Below, in pieces: positions 24,104 to 36,170 of a DNA stretch of 64,000 bases. Positions within the stretch are counted from its first letter, which is position 1. Every line of letters begins with the position of its first letter. The stretch is from Hericium rajendrae (lineage: Eukaryota; Basidiomycota; Agaricomycetes; Russulales; Hericiaceae): positions 1,178,001 to 1,242,000 of the forward strand of contig CM065890.1 in assembly GCA_033439255.1 (NCBI GenBank). The letters run 5' to 3'. The notes beneath the pieces are model-generated. The model saw only the letters and a list, made by a program, of their open reading frames with translations, searched no databases and had not been told where the DNA came from. The position numbers were made by a program, and so were the translations under genes.

Positions 24104-25346
24104 CTACTTGCCGCCGGAGGTCTTGAAGAGGACGAGCCCGCCCAGCGCGATCGAGTAGCCTGTGCTTCCGCATCAGCAATTCCCCGGGCAGAGAGAGAGA
24201 AAGGGGGAAGAGCGCACCAAAGACCTGCAGCGGCGTGATCATGCTGCCGAAGAGGAGCACGCTGCCGCTGATGAGCAAGATGTCCTTGAACACGCCCGCG
24301 AGCGTGAGCACGAGCCCGCTGCCCGCGCCGACGAGGAAGACAGCGGCGACGTTGAGCGCGAACGCGACGGCCGCGTTGCTGAGGAGCACGAGGGGCCCGA
24401 CGCGCGCGAGCGCGTAGAACGGCGCGAGGCCCTCCGTGAGCGGGAGGATCGCGAGGTTGATGAGCGCGCAGACGGGCGCGTAGTAGTGCAGGCTGACGAG
24501 CGGGTCCATCTTGAGGCCGTGCAGCAGGATCTGGATCATCACGAGGCGCGAGGCCTCGAACTGCGCGGGGTCAGTTCCGGGGGAAAGGGGGGAGGGGGGA
24601 AAGGGGGACGCACGGCGACGGCGGCGGCTTGGGTGAGGAAGCCGACGAGGTTGAAGCGCAGCTCGCCGTGGGAGGCGAGGGCGACGCCGGAGGAGATCAT
24701 GAGGACGATGAGCGCGAGCTTGCGGTTCGGCTCCTGGATGCGGAACGTCCAGCTGATGAGGAGGATCGCGACGGGCGTGAAGGCCTGCGGCACGCGCGTC
24801 AGCTCAGCAGGCGGGGCGGGGCGCGCGGGCGCGGACGCACCTTGAGCATCTGGATGTAGGCGACGCTGAGGTAGAGGTAGGCGGTGTTGGAGAGGATGAG
24901 GCTCGCGCTGAAGAGGAGGCCGATGGGGAGGATGGAGCGCATGAACATGTCTTTCGTCATGTGGACGTCCTTGGCGCCGTCGACGAGGTGCGTCGTGCGC
25001 TGCAGGATGCGCGTACCGATGGCCTGCAACGGCGTCAGCATGCACTCACGTGGAATGGAAGGAAAGGTCTAAAAAAGCGCACAGCAAAGGAGAGATGGAA
25101 GGTGACGAGGAAGACGGGGAAGCGGAACTCGAGGGTGTTGTAGAGGTAATTGTTGTAGATGATGACGGTCGACGAGAGCACGATCCAGATGGGAATGATG
25201 AGCGTCGTCGAGTAGCGGACTAGAGGCTTGGGCGCAGAGGCGGTCGCTGGAGTCGGCAGCGGGCTGGAGGGCTCGCCATCTGCTTTGGGCGCAATCTCGA
25301 GATACTGGGCGTCGGCGTCGATGTCAGAGTGCTTTTCGGTCGACAT
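24104..25346 (-). CDS. Triose-phosphate-transporter family (DMT/SLC35-like) membrane protein
   Basis: Starts MSTEKHSDIDADAQYLEIAP; a soluble Pro/Ala-rich N-terminus of about 55 residues is followed by roughly ten hydrophobic helices: STTLIIPIWIVLSSTVIIYN, FPVFLVTFHLSFA, IGLLFSASLILSNTAYLYLS, VAYIQMLKAFTPVAILLISW, NRKLALIVLMISSGVALASH, FEASRLVMIQILLHGLKMDP, ALINLAILPLTEGLAPF, LVLLSNAAVAFALNVAAVFL, KDILLISGSVLLFGSMITPL and YSIALGGLVLFK. The phrases AYIQMLKAFTPV, RLVMIQ and SGLVLTLAGVFKDILLI are typical of the TPT branch that moves nucleotide sugars or phosphorylated compounds into Golgi/ER. Substrate cannot be read from sequence. Head to head with LSM8 across 450 bp. Confidence 0.9.
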
Positions 25347-25796
25347 GGCGGGCAAGAGGAGGAGCAAAGAAAACTAATGGACAGGGCAGGTGGAGACAGG
25401 CTCAGCGTTGGAGCGACGAGGGAGTGACTTGGGTCGGGCTAGGGAAACAGTTGCGAGAAAACGGGACGACGACGACGAGGGCGAGGACGAGGGCGACAGG
25501 TCGAATGCAAGAAATGAAGCGATTGACGCGTTATATCAGAACACGTGCGTATGCGGCGATTGGATACCGCGCTCTTGTTCTCGCTTCGGCACACTGAGGC
25601 CGCGCGTAACGTTATACCTGATTACTCTTGGCGTTGCAACTGAGGACGACGTCGACGAAGGAAGGCAGAAGAGACAAGTCAAGGGGAATAGCGAAGTGAC
25701 AGCGACTAATTGAAAGAGACTTCTCCGCCGACCGCCTTCCTTATCGGGCACCCCGCCGACGCGTGCCCGCCCTTCAGCTCTCTGCTGCTCACCGCC
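25347..25796. other. Bidirectional promoter region
   Basis: 450 bp between the divergent transporter and LSM8 starts. A GACGACGACGAGGGCGAGGA tract at about 25466-25495; no TATA box recognised. Confidence 0.5.
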
Positions 25797-26269
25797 ATGT
25801 CCAGCCTCCAGGGTTATGTCGGCCGTAAGCCTTTTCCCTTCCCCTCGCGGCTCATCTCACCCCTCTGCAGGCCGCGTGCTCCTCGTCCTCCAAGACGGCC
25901 GTGTCATAGTGGTCAGTCCCACCCTCTCCCCCGCACCGCGCATCTAACCTCCGCTTTTCCTCTCCGCCCGCACCCACGATCGCCTCGATCGCAGGGCATC
26001 CTCGCAGGCTTCGACCAAAAATCAAACGTCGTCCTCTCCGACTCCAAAGAGCGCGTCTTCAGCCCCGACGAGGGCGTCGAGGAGATCCCCCTCGGCCTCT
26101 ACCTCGTCAAGGGCGACATGATGTGCGCCCGCCCCTTCCCCTCTCTCTCCTACCGCGTCGCACTAACCACGCGCGCAGCATCCTCATCGGCGAGCTCGAC
26201 GAGGAAAAAGACGCCGCCGTCGACCTCGCGACCGTCCGCGCCGACCCGCTCCCGCCCATCTGCTACTGA
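25797..26269 (+). CDS. LSM8: U6 snRNA-associated Sm-like protein LSM8
   Basis: Four exons encode 95 residues: MSSLQGYVGRRVLLVLQDGR, then VIVGILAGFDQKSNVVLSDS, KERVFSPDEGVEEIPLGLYL, VKGDMIILIGELDEEKDAAV and DLATVRADPLPPICY. Sm1 carries the DGR-x-IVGxLxGFDQxxNxVL signature with the RNA-contacting Asp/Asn; Sm2 is IPLGLYLVKGDMIILIGELD, in which Lys-Gly-Asp replaces the usual RG. The EEIPLGLY phrase is specific to Lsm8 rather than Lsm1. Lsm2-8 binds the U6 3' end in the nucleus and is needed for splicing. Length and motifs are complete; the last intron splits the codon for the first Ile of IILIGE. Confidence 0.96.
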
Positions 26270-26713
26270 GCCCCGCGCCCCCTCCCTCTCCGAAAAACGC
26301 ACGCAGCACCGATCCCGACACCCACACCCATATACCACGCCGGCGCACACGCCGGGCAGCACGTCCCCGGTCCCCGCGGCCCATGACGACGCACCGACTA
26401 GCGCGGCGCGGCATTGCATAGAGAAGCGAGGCGGCGAGCGTGGCGCGCGATACGTGCCTTCTGGCTCTGCACGCACTACACACATACATCAAAATGTACG
26501 CTATGTACGGCATGACAGCTCCATAGTAATGACAGATGCGCGACCTTCCAATAGCATCTTCTCAGCACGAGGCGACCGAATTAATCTACGTATGTATGTC
26601 CGCGCCGTAAAAAATTTCCTCTATACGAATGTCTGTCTATCCACGCATTACACCCAAATAGCATAAGTATCCACTCCACACCCACACGTACGTGCATGCA
26701 CTCTATAGCTAGT
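26270..26713. other. Convergent 3' region, nothing seen
   Basis: 444 bp between the LSM8 and GT61 stops; only short 3'-UTR-like sequence. Confidence 0.5.
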
Positions 26714-28627
26714 CTACCGCCGCGCCAGCTCCTCCCTGACCGCGCGCACCACCGCCGGCACGTCGATCGCAATATCCAGCGCCCCCGACGGCGGCACCGC
26801 CCGCGGCAACTCCGGCGCCGCGAACTTCCTACACAAACCGAGTGGGAAAAAAAATCAGCACACTGCGAAAACGCAGAGAGAAGCAGACACGCACTGCGCG
26901 CCCTGCCACGCGACGTAGCGCACGCCCATCGACCCGAGCACGACGGCCCAGTCGCGCGCGAACGCGCCCTCCGGGAAAATCTCCATCAGCGCCGCCGGCG
27001 GCCCGCGCCGCATGAACACCGCGTCGCCGAGCTGCGCGCCGTGCGCGCCCAGCGCCACCTGCCGCCTACATCAGTCTGCTTGTCGGTAAAACAACAGAGG
27101 GAACGACGCACGGAGGACCGCAGCACCGCGCGCATGCGCTCCGCCCATGGCGTCTGCGCGTCGACGACATGCACCGTGACGCCCTCGCGCCGCAGCCCGC
27201 GCAGCGCGGCCACCAGCGCTGTATGATCTGCGTCTCGCAGCCGCCCGCCGCCCGCGCCCCCGTCGATGACGCCTTGCTGCGCCGCGAAATAGGTCACCAC
27301 CTTCGCTGGCGCGGCGCTCTCGCCCTCGGGCAGCAGCACGCGCGCGAGCGCCGCGCGCACATCGTCGAACCACGCGGCGCCCGCGGGCGCGCTCAGCGCC
27401 TCGAACGGGCGCGCCCACGGCTCCGCGGCGCCGGCGCGCGCAGAGGCGCCGCGGTCCGCGACGACGACGCGGTCGAGCAGCACGGGCGCGTTCAGCCCGA
27501 TGAAGTCGTCGAAGTCCTCGGAGAAGAGCGCGCCCGCGAGGCTCGGGTACGCGGTCTTGAGCGTCCAGGGGTGGATGCCGATGCTCGAGCGGGGGCGCGG
27601 CGGCGGGTTTGGGAGGTCGGGGTCGGGCGCGGGGGTGGAGAAGATAGGGATGGCGGGGAGGAGGAGGCGGTGGGGCGGGGTGGTGTTGTTGGTGGTGCTG
27701 TGGAGGCGTTGGAGGGTGAGGAGGGTGAGCGCGTCCGTTGCTGTGTGTTGTGCGGTGTTAGCGTCGGTGAGTGGAGGGGGGGAGTAGCGTACCGGTTGGG
27801 TCGTCGTAGGACATGAATGTGATGCCGTGGATTCTGCAGCGGCGTGAGTCGGGAGAATGAAGAAATGGCCGGGGCGCGCACCTGCCGCCATACTCGCCGA
27901 GCCTCGACGACGCGTTCCACCCCGGCAAAATCTGCCAGTCAATCTCGCGCGGCGGCTGGCTATGGTCCACCCGCGACGACGCCAGCGCCTCCGGCCGCGG
28001 CACACCGTCCGGGTCGTCCGACACCACAAACAGCGTCCCGCCCGCAAACAGCACATTGTCCAGCACCGTATACCCTGCATCCTATCAGCATCAGTCCCGC
28101 CCCACACTCCTCAGAAAAAAACACCACGCACCCGGCACATGCACCACTACGCTCGACCGCGGCACGTCCGCGCCCCAGCGCACAAACTCCTCGTTCACGC
28201 TCGTCGTGCCGAGCGCCGCGTCCGCGCTCGCATACCGCCCCTCGCCGACGCCCTGCAGCCACAGCGCGCCCACGCCCGTGCGCCCCTCGCCCTTCACATA
28301 CCTGTCCTCCCTCCCCCGACTCCCGCTCCCGCTGCCCCAGCCCTTCCCGCGCCCCGCGCCCGCACCCGCGACGACGCGCGCCTCCTCCGCGGCGCCGACG
28401 CCCGCGACGCGCCCGGGCGCCCAGTCCCACGCGCCGACGAGCGCGTCCTCGAGCGCGTCGGCGGCGGTGCGCCGCCCGTCGGGGCCGATGGGCGCGCGGA
28501 GCGGAGAGCGCGCGAGGCCGAGCTGGGCGAGGGCGGCGTCGAGGTTGGAGGCGAGGATGAAGAGCGCGGTGCAGAAGAGGAGGAGCGAGAGCTCGCGCCG
28601 GGTTGGGGGGGAGGTCCAGGGGCCCAT
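26714..28627 (-). CDS. GT61 (DUF563) glycosyltransferase, type II membrane protein
   Basis: Starts MGPWTSPPTRRELSLLLFCT and continues ALFILASNLDAAL: a short cytosolic tail and one signal anchor, as in Golgi type II enzymes. Lumenal pieces: SVNEEFVRWGADVPRSSVVV, YTVLDNVLFAGGTLFVVSDD, EIDWQILPGWNASSRLGEYG, IHGITFMSYDDPT, TLKTAYPSLAGALFSEDFDD with FIGLNAPVLLDRVVVADRGA, and the conserved end ALGAHGAQLGDAVFMRRGPP with AALMEIFPEGAF and GVRYVAWQGAQ. The GAHGAQL/FM...EIFP pattern is the GT61 (DUF563) signature shared with EGF O-GlcNAc transferase and plant beta-1,2-xylosyltransferase. About 500 residues after removing roughly six introns. Donor and acceptor sugars unknown. Confidence 0.88.
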
Positions 28628-29748
28628 TTTTGGGGGTGGGGGGCTCCTGGCGTGCGTAGTGGGGCGAGCGTAGATAAAGATGGTATGAGTTGTTTGGTGT
28701 ACTTGCAATGTTGGGGTCTACTACGTGGACTTGTTAGTTGGATCTGCGGTGTTTGTTGTGAGGTGTCGGGTGTGAATCAGGCTCGGGGGGACATGACGAG
28801 CGCTAGACGGGGATGATGGAGAGAGACGAAGACGAAGCGCCGGTACACGATGCCGCGGCGGCGTTTTACAGCCGTCAGCTTCTGCCTCCTGCTGGTTGTT
28901 CTTGACCCTAGCAGTGGGCAGCGACCATACTTATTATGATACTACTTCTAGCTTCTACATACTGCATTCATTTGAGAAGAGGAGGCTTCCGTGCATGCCG
29001 CAGTATGTGGACACCGCGGATCAGACTAATTATAAGACCTGGCCACAAAGCCTGCTATCTGCAATCTATTCGATCCATGTTATACCGACTCATTCATGAT
29101 ACCAGCTACTGCCCAGAAGTGATAAGCTTATCATTGGCTGCCGAAGGGGGCAAGTAATACCACCGAAGCTGCCCGGCGCAGTTGTTGGTCGAAGTGTGTG
29201 GATCCGTCAGATTGTCGACAAGGTATGTTTCCGTTGTGGTCTCAAAGAGAACGAGACATATGCGAGTTGTACCCGGTGGTACTCGCGCACTTGCATCACA
29301 CATTTGCGTACAGTGTTTCCATGATTTTGTAACCTAGTCGCCGTCATCATGAAGGCAGTAGAAATGCGATGAACGTACGACAATGCCATTGAAAGACCAG
29401 CTTTTACTCTGATGCTATATGCGGACCTGTGCTCAAAACTTCTTCACAAACGGGATTTCAATAGAGGGACTCCGAAGATACAGCAGATGATCACGAGCAG
29501 ATGAATACAAATGCCGAATACATATGCCGACCTTTGTGGAAGACGACATGCTGAAACTGCTTCGTTCCAAATCATGACCATAGGCAGATCTGGCATCCGA
29601 AACTTCAGCGACATTACGGCAGGTATATAAAGGCATACTGGTATCAAGCTCATAGAGAAACATACACTCTTACAATACAATAGCATGCACAGAACACACA
29701 ACAAGGACCAGAGATAAACCAAGTCCATATGGCACACGTCTAAATCGT
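28628..29748. other. Intergenic region, no gene seen
   Basis: 1.1 kb holding the GT61 promoter and the histone H2A 3' flank. No coding-like ORF or repeat found. Confidence 0.45.
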
Positions 29749-30454
<706 letters not shown>

Positions 30455-30563
30455 GGTATATGGCAAGTGGTTTGGGTATGATGTAGGGCCAGAGAAGCGA
30501 GATGGTGGTGGTAAGTAGGAGAGAGGAAGCAATCAACGGACTAGGGCTGTTCGCGAGGGCCGA

Positions 30564-30571
30564 TATTTATA
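30564..30571 (-). promoter_or_regulatory. TATA box of histone H2A; E-box alongside
   Basis: TATAAATA on the minus strand about 110 bp upstream of the H2A ATG. A perfect CACGTG palindrome sits at about 30576-30581, in the 210 bp shared with ATP10. Confidence 0.5.
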
Positions 30572-30664
30572 CGCGCACGTGATGCGGAGACGCGCTCGTC
30601 AACACGTCGATTGCCGCGAGCAACGCGCGCTTCAATTCCAGCGAGAGCCAAGCCGGTCTCGAAA

Positions 30665-31865
30665 ATGCTCTCTGCTTTGCGTTCTGCTCACCGTGTACGG
30701 ACACGGACACTTCGATTGAACCGCCAGCCTATCATACGACATGGAGTGCAGACCGGGTCGCAGTCTCAGTTGGCTGGGAAGCTGAAGGGTAAGGAGGTAG
30801 AGCGGGAGGTTGCGGAAGTAAAGCAGCAGACAGGCGAGGTGAAGCAGAAGGGCAAGGAGGTAGAGCAGGACGTGGTGAAGCTGGAGGAGGACGATGCCGA
30901 AAAGGTCCCGGAGATCCCACCCTTGCAGAGACCCTTGGGGGTGCCCGACGTTCCGACAACCAAAGCACGGAGTCTGTCAGAGAGAAGTGCGGACATGTTA
31001 AATCAGGAGAAACAATTAGAGAAGCGGCGTCATCTGTGAGTGCGCTGTCGATGCTTTCGTGTCGTATGCCAATACTCACGTTTGCTCCAGAGTGAAAGTG
31101 GCGTCTACAGGATATTTTCATGATCTACATATGACGAGGCATCATGGCGGCAAGACCTGGATGGCTCCGAGTGTTCTCATTCGGGAAGACGTATGTTGCC
31201 TTGTACATGTCCCGCTTCGTTGTTATTCACGTCTTGACCAGAAAGCTTTGTATTTTCCGAATATTAAAGGTGTAAGGCTAGACAACGGGCAGCCCGTACA
31301 TTCGACGCATATGTGTGCTGGCAAGATATCCGTAATATCTATGCTGAGCACCAAAATCTCCGAGGTGTGTCTGCGCTCGTCTGACCTTGACATAGATGGC
31401 CTCACTGACCCGTATTTCTCTACAGTACCACGCATCATCATTTACAGACCGGGTTAACCAACTATACCAGGAGCACCCGTCATACCAATACATTCAAATC
31501 AATCTGCAGGAGAACATACTCAAGTCTCTCCTCGTCCACCTCTTCCTGTCATCCCTTCGGTCCAAAATCCCCCACCGTCTCCATCCTACATACATGGTGT
31601 CGCGACAGAATATGGTGCGTCTCCGAAGTTGTTTATCTTCTCTCCTCAAAATATGACATGTTATTTGCAGGAATACGTACGCGAGCAGCTGGGAATGGTC
31701 AACAGCCGTATCGGCTATACGTATCTGGTCGACGACAAACTGAAAGTCAGGTGGGCCGCATGTGCCGACGCGAAGGAGGAAGAGGAAGAGGCATTGGTTC
31801 GCGGTGTCGGGGTCTTACTCAAACGATTCAAAGGGAAGGCTCCTCCTCCCCCTGCTTCTCCATAG
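30665..31865 (+). CDS. ATP10: ATP10, mitochondrial F1Fo-ATPase assembly factor
   Basis: Start at the ATG giving MLSALRSAHRVRTRTLRLNR, an amphipathic Arg-rich presequence; an upstream in-frame ATG at 30611 would lengthen it. After a Lys/Glu-rich coiled segment with a near repeat (KGKEVEREV and KGKEVEQDV), the Atp10 domain follows: VKVASTGYFHDLHMTRHHGG, KTWMAPSVLIRED, KALYFPNIKGVRLDN, CAGKISVISMLSTKISE, HPSYQYIQINLQENILKSLL, VSRQNMEYVREQLGMVNSRI and GYTYLVDDKLKVRWAACADA. The FPNIKG, GYxYLVD and W-A-CA phrases are typical. Atp10 acts in the matrix on Fo subunit 6 (Atp6) assembly. The charged insert between presequence and domain is longer than in yeast. Confidence 0.92.
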
Positions 31866-32318
31866 TTCCATCGGACTGCAAGTGAGTCCAGCCCCTTGGA
31901 AGCACCTGGTTGAGCTCGCTGTGTCCAGCTGGGACTCGCGGTGATTGGTATATTACTTTCAAATTTGAGTAGACTAATATCACCGCCTTCGCGCATGCGG
32001 TTTCCTTGTCAATGACCGTCTCCTTTATCTTATTATGAGGACCTCCTTCCTTGCTTCCTTTCTCCAAGGTGCGTATACCACCCGAAAATATCCGACCTCC
32101 ATCGTTCATCGGAGCGCTGTGCTCGATCGTCGGAGTTCTAACCCGTCGATCATCATGATGTTTGCCGTTATGTAGGGAACCTGGCGAGTAAAGGGGGATC
32201 TTCTACTCTTACCGAGTATATCTTGTTGCCAAGGTCTCGTGGTCGGCAGACCCGCACATATATGAGCGCTCTCGAGTCTGAGTATGCTATCTCTGACCCC
32301 ATCCTGGGACATTCGATC
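31866..32318 (+). other. Promoter and leader of alpha/beta hydrolase A
   Basis: Contains the phrase CCAAGGTCTCGTGG at 32229-32242 that recurs upstream of copies B and C. An in-frame upstream ATG at 32262 is ignored because the paralogues all begin at the MSQ(Y/H) position. Confidence 0.5.
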
Positions 32319-33716
32319 ATGTCGCAGTACGCCCATCTTTCCATCATGGATCCCGAGTTTGCAGAGGCCGCTGCAAATGTGCCGCCGCCTGAACCTACAG
32401 ACGATATTCCGTTCATGCGAGAACGCTTCAATGGCTTGATGAAGACGCTAAACGAGCGCGACAAAGCTATTCTGCCTCCTGGTGAGCCTTCTATTTCTTG
32501 CTCAGTTTGAAGCTCAGATGATTGGAGTTGTGTAGAATCTGAACTTCGCGTTGAGGAGCACAAGGTGCCCGTTGACGGCGGCGAGATCACTGTGAGATGC
32601 ATGATTCCGACGCCGACGGGAGCTGGTACTTTCCCGCTTTTCGTTCATTATCATGGGGGAGGTCCGTTCGATCCGGCATCTGATCTCTTCAGCCGTACAA
32701 TTAACTATGATTACCGCCTTCCTAGGGTATATTGTAGGCGGCCTTGAGGCAGACAAAATCTCGTTGCAGCAAACGTGTGTCGAGCAGCAGGTTTCTGTCG
32801 TGAACGTGGATTACCGGTATGCGTATCCCTCAGTTACGTGTTGGATCGACCACGCCTATCCCGCTTTTATCGCAGCCTCTCCCCGGAATCTCCTTGGCCG
32901 ATTCCTCACAACGATTCTTATGCCGCGCTGAAATGGGTGCGTAGACTTTATTTTATTGAGTCTCTCACTCTCTCACCCTGAATGTTCCGCACGGCAAGGC
33001 TGCCGAAAATACTACGCTCCTCAGTGCTGATCTGTCGAAAGGCTTCATAGTTTGTGGGGCCTCCGCTGGCGGCAATCTCGCAGCGTCCATGGCGCTGAAG
33101 GCGCGAGACGACTCATTCTTCCAAGGCCGGCCTTTGACTGGCCAAATTCTGCAGATCCCGGCGGTTGTGTCTCCCCACAACGTTCCGGAGAAGTGAGTAC
33201 ACCGAACTCCCGCTGCTAGACAGCTCAACCTACGCCAACGCAGGTACAAAGCTGAATTGCTCTCCATGGACATGTCTTTAGACCCGAGGTTCTGCGATAA
33301 GTCCGGTGTCTTGGAGTACAACCGTGCGTGGCAGTCTCTTCACGTCAGGAACTGTGACGCGTAATCGTCATCGTTGCAGGCCTTTGGAACCCTGATGTGA
33401 CCGACATCTATACCTTTCCCTTGCTGCACCCCAACCACGTAGGCCTCGCACCAGCAGTATTCCAGATCTGCGGGCTGGACCCGCTGCGCGACGAGGGACT
33501 TCTGTACGAAAGACTGCTGAGAGAGGCGGGGGTCAAGACTAGACTGTACACGTATGTGGACATGTTTGCATTGAAATTTCGTATAGCTCACGCCTTCGCA
33601 GTTATGCTGGAGTCCCACATGGGTTTTATGCGCCATTTTCGGAAATCAAAGCAGCGAAGGAGTACAATCGAGATCTCAAAGACGGTCTCCGCTGGTTGCT
33701 GGGCGGCGCTATTTGA
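32319..33716 (+). CDS. Alpha/beta hydrolase-3 (HSL-type esterase), copy A
   Basis: Start MSQYAHLSIMDPEFAEAAAN, as in the paralogues. Oxyanion-hole HGG in FPLFVHYHGGG, split right after it by an intron; nucleophile Ser in KGFIVCGASAGGNLAASMAL; catalytic Asp in FQICGLDPLRDEGLLYERLL; catalytic His in YAGVPHGFYAPFSEI; end KDGLRWLLGGAI. Other shared landmarks: LRVEEHKVPVDGGEITVRCM, QQTCVEQQVSVVNVDYRLSP and GRPLTGQILQIPAVV. The family (hormone-sensitive lipase, arylacetamide deacetylase) cleaves short acyl or aryl esters; no signal peptide, so probably cytosolic. Seven or so introns at positions shared with copies B, C and D show tandem origin. All catalytic parts are present. Confidence 0.9.
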
Positions 33717-34061
33717 TTAGATCGGATGCGCGCATTTCAAGATCGCCGCTCACAGCTTCATGAGGTGTGTATATACTCAATGTAGATGTATCCAGTACTT
33801 GCCTTGAAGGAGCTGAACAGAGCTGCTCATAAGGTCCCGCTGACTGCACAGCTACCTACCCTCTTTCTTGTTTTATGGACAGCGATGACACATGACGACA
33901 TCAAATAGCAGCGCTCATTGAGAGGCTGGTCATGGTGAATGCGATATGTTAGAGACTCCGTTGGGAGAAATACAAGATCGTACACGTATATCCAAGGGTA
34001 ATCCGCACAGACAAGTCAATTCTAGGCTTGCTACCATCTGTAAAGCGTATAGAACCATTGA
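33717..34061. other. Convergent gap between hydrolases A and B
   Basis: 345 bp of 3' sequence; nothing recognised. Confidence 0.4.
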
Positions 34062-35467
34062 TCATGCCGCACCGCTCAACAGCCAACGAAGCCCCGTCTT
34101 CCGGTCCTCGTGGTACTGTTTGCCTGACTTGATGCCTGAAAATACCGCGTGGAACCCATGCGGGACTCCAGGATAACTGAAAGCATCCGTCTTCCATTAG
34201 CCATAGGACTCCGTGCTGTAAGAAGCAGCCTACGCACATATAGAGTCTAGTCTGTATCCCTGCGTCCTTGAGCACTTTTTCATACAGAATTCCCTCGTCG
34301 CGCAGAGGGTCCATCCCGCAAACTTGGATAACCGCCGGCGCAACGCCCGCGTGGTTAGGATGGAGCAAGGGCCAGGTATTGATGTCGCTGGGGTCTGGCT
34401 TCCACAGTTCTGCGAAGATAGATGTCTAAGCTGGTAGTCTGCAGTATGAAAGTCGGGCATACCGTAGAACCGCAACATGCTATCCTTGTTCAAAAATCTG
34501 CCATCGAAAGGCATATCCATGGAGAGCAACTTTGCTTTGAACCTAGGTCGGTCATCAGTACAGTTGTTGAGATGTCTACGAATCCGAAACAGAGGCATAC
34601 TCACTTTTCCGGGATGTCTGACGGATGGATAGTCACAGGAATTTGCAAACACTGGCCAGTCAAGGGTCGTCCTTGGAAGAACGGGTCATCTCGGGAGCGC
34701 AGCGCAAAACTAGCAGCAATATTGCCGCCCGCAGATGTGCCTCCGACGATGAAACCCTTAGATAGGTCTGTGTGAAGAAGAGCTGTATTCTCTGCGGCCT
34801 TGTCATATGAATCGATTAGTATCTGTGAGCGGGGCCTGTACAAGCCACGAATATGGCGTACCCATTTCAGCGCCATGTACGAATCTTCATGCGGGATCGG
34901 CCATGGGAATTCTGGCGCGAGCCTATGGTATGGGCAGAATAAGGCATGCTTCTGATTCGTAGCAGCACGCTACGTACCTGTAATCCACATCCACAACAGA
35001 GATCTGTTGCTCGACGCAGAGCTGTCGCAGCCATGCATCGTCCGTGATTAGGCCACCGATACTCCATCCTTGTAACATGTCAGTTCATACAGCCGAGCAG
35101 ACAGACGACAAACTAAACGGGCCTCCTCCATGGTAATTGACGTAGAGAGGGAAGGGGCCAGCGCTTCCTCCACCCGGCGTCGGCACCATACATCTCACAG
35201 TGATTTCGCCGCCGTCGACGGGCACCTTGTGATCCTCGACGCGAAGTTCAGATGCTTAACACGATCAGTCTCTTCAGAGTTGTGCGAGCACGTAGGAAGC
35301 TTACCGGAATGGAGCAGCAACTGGTTGCGTTGGTTTCCCAGTCCAATCATGAAGTCAAAGCGGCGGCGCATCTCCGCGATGTCGTCCGGAGGATCCAGCA
35401 TTGGAACTGATGCGGAAGCCTCCGCAAACTCTGGGTCGATAATGGATAGATGGGCGTGTTGCGACAT
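34062..35467 (-). CDS. Alpha/beta hydrolase-3 (HSL-type esterase), copy B
   Basis: Begins MSQHAHLSIIDPEFAEASAS; same exon plan as copy A. HGG in FPLYVNYHGGGP region, Ser in KGFIVGGTSAGGNIAASFAL, Asp in IQVCGMDPLRDEGILYEKVL, His in YPGVPHGFHAVFSGI, end TGLRWLLSGAA. ELRVEDHKVPVDGGEITVRC and QLCVEQQISVVDVDYRLAPE are conserved. Intact by eye. Convergent to copy A, tail to tail, and co-oriented with copy C with the ABM-like gene between. B and C share the NTWxLLHPNHAG and WLLSGA endings and are closer to each other than to A. Confidence 0.9.
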
Positions 35468-36170
35468 TGGGCGATCTTCTGAGATGGATCGAATCTGATT
35501 TCTGCACTTCCCGCTAGACCGACCTGAGTTTAAGTATGCAGAGGCTTTCCCTCCCACGAGACTCTGGGAAGAAGACTTGCTGATGAAAGGTATAAGGCCT
35601 CCCTCTTTCCATCGGACTCTATGGTACCGAGTACCAAGATAGCTAACGGAGTAGCGCTTGTGGCGGCCAATAAGAACCGAACACGATCCTTGGGGAGAGA
35701 TATGACGAAAGTGAGCTGAGTAGATAACTCAGTTATTGTGGATGGAAACACATATTCTTCCCCGGGACGTGGGTCACCTCGGGCGACAATCGTCAAGAGA
35801 TAAACGCGCAATTAACTGAGTCTCAAACAAAGCTGATATATCAGCCGAGTGTGCGGACCTGATATTTGGAAGCAATGCCATCTGGTTAGTATTCCTGTCT
35901 CTCGGAAAATTGACTTTGACTCGCATCAGAGTGGGAAAAAGAAACTGACGGACACTGATTGCCAATCTGTTTTCCCAATCCAATCTGACCGATGCCTATG
36001 TAAGCGCGGTCTGAGGATGGGTTGCGTTGGGTCTAAGGATGGGACGGCAGATCGTATGGTTGACAGGTAGCCATCACCTCTGTACGTCGTGAATTGTGTG
36101 ATCGGGGATAAGCATGCTAGTCATGCATAAAGTAAGATACATCAGTGTGATGCAGCACGCTGCAGTGAAA
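35468..36170. other. Promoter of hydrolase B and 3' flank of ABM-like gene
   Basis: 703 bp. Contains a version of the shared leader phrase at 35554-35567 (minus strand CCAGAGTCTCGTGG). No gene seen. Confidence 0.45.

Noticed and set aside
27071-27816. Long antisense frames over the GT61 gene
   Set aside because: Shadows of a GC-rich coding exon; no motif or start context.
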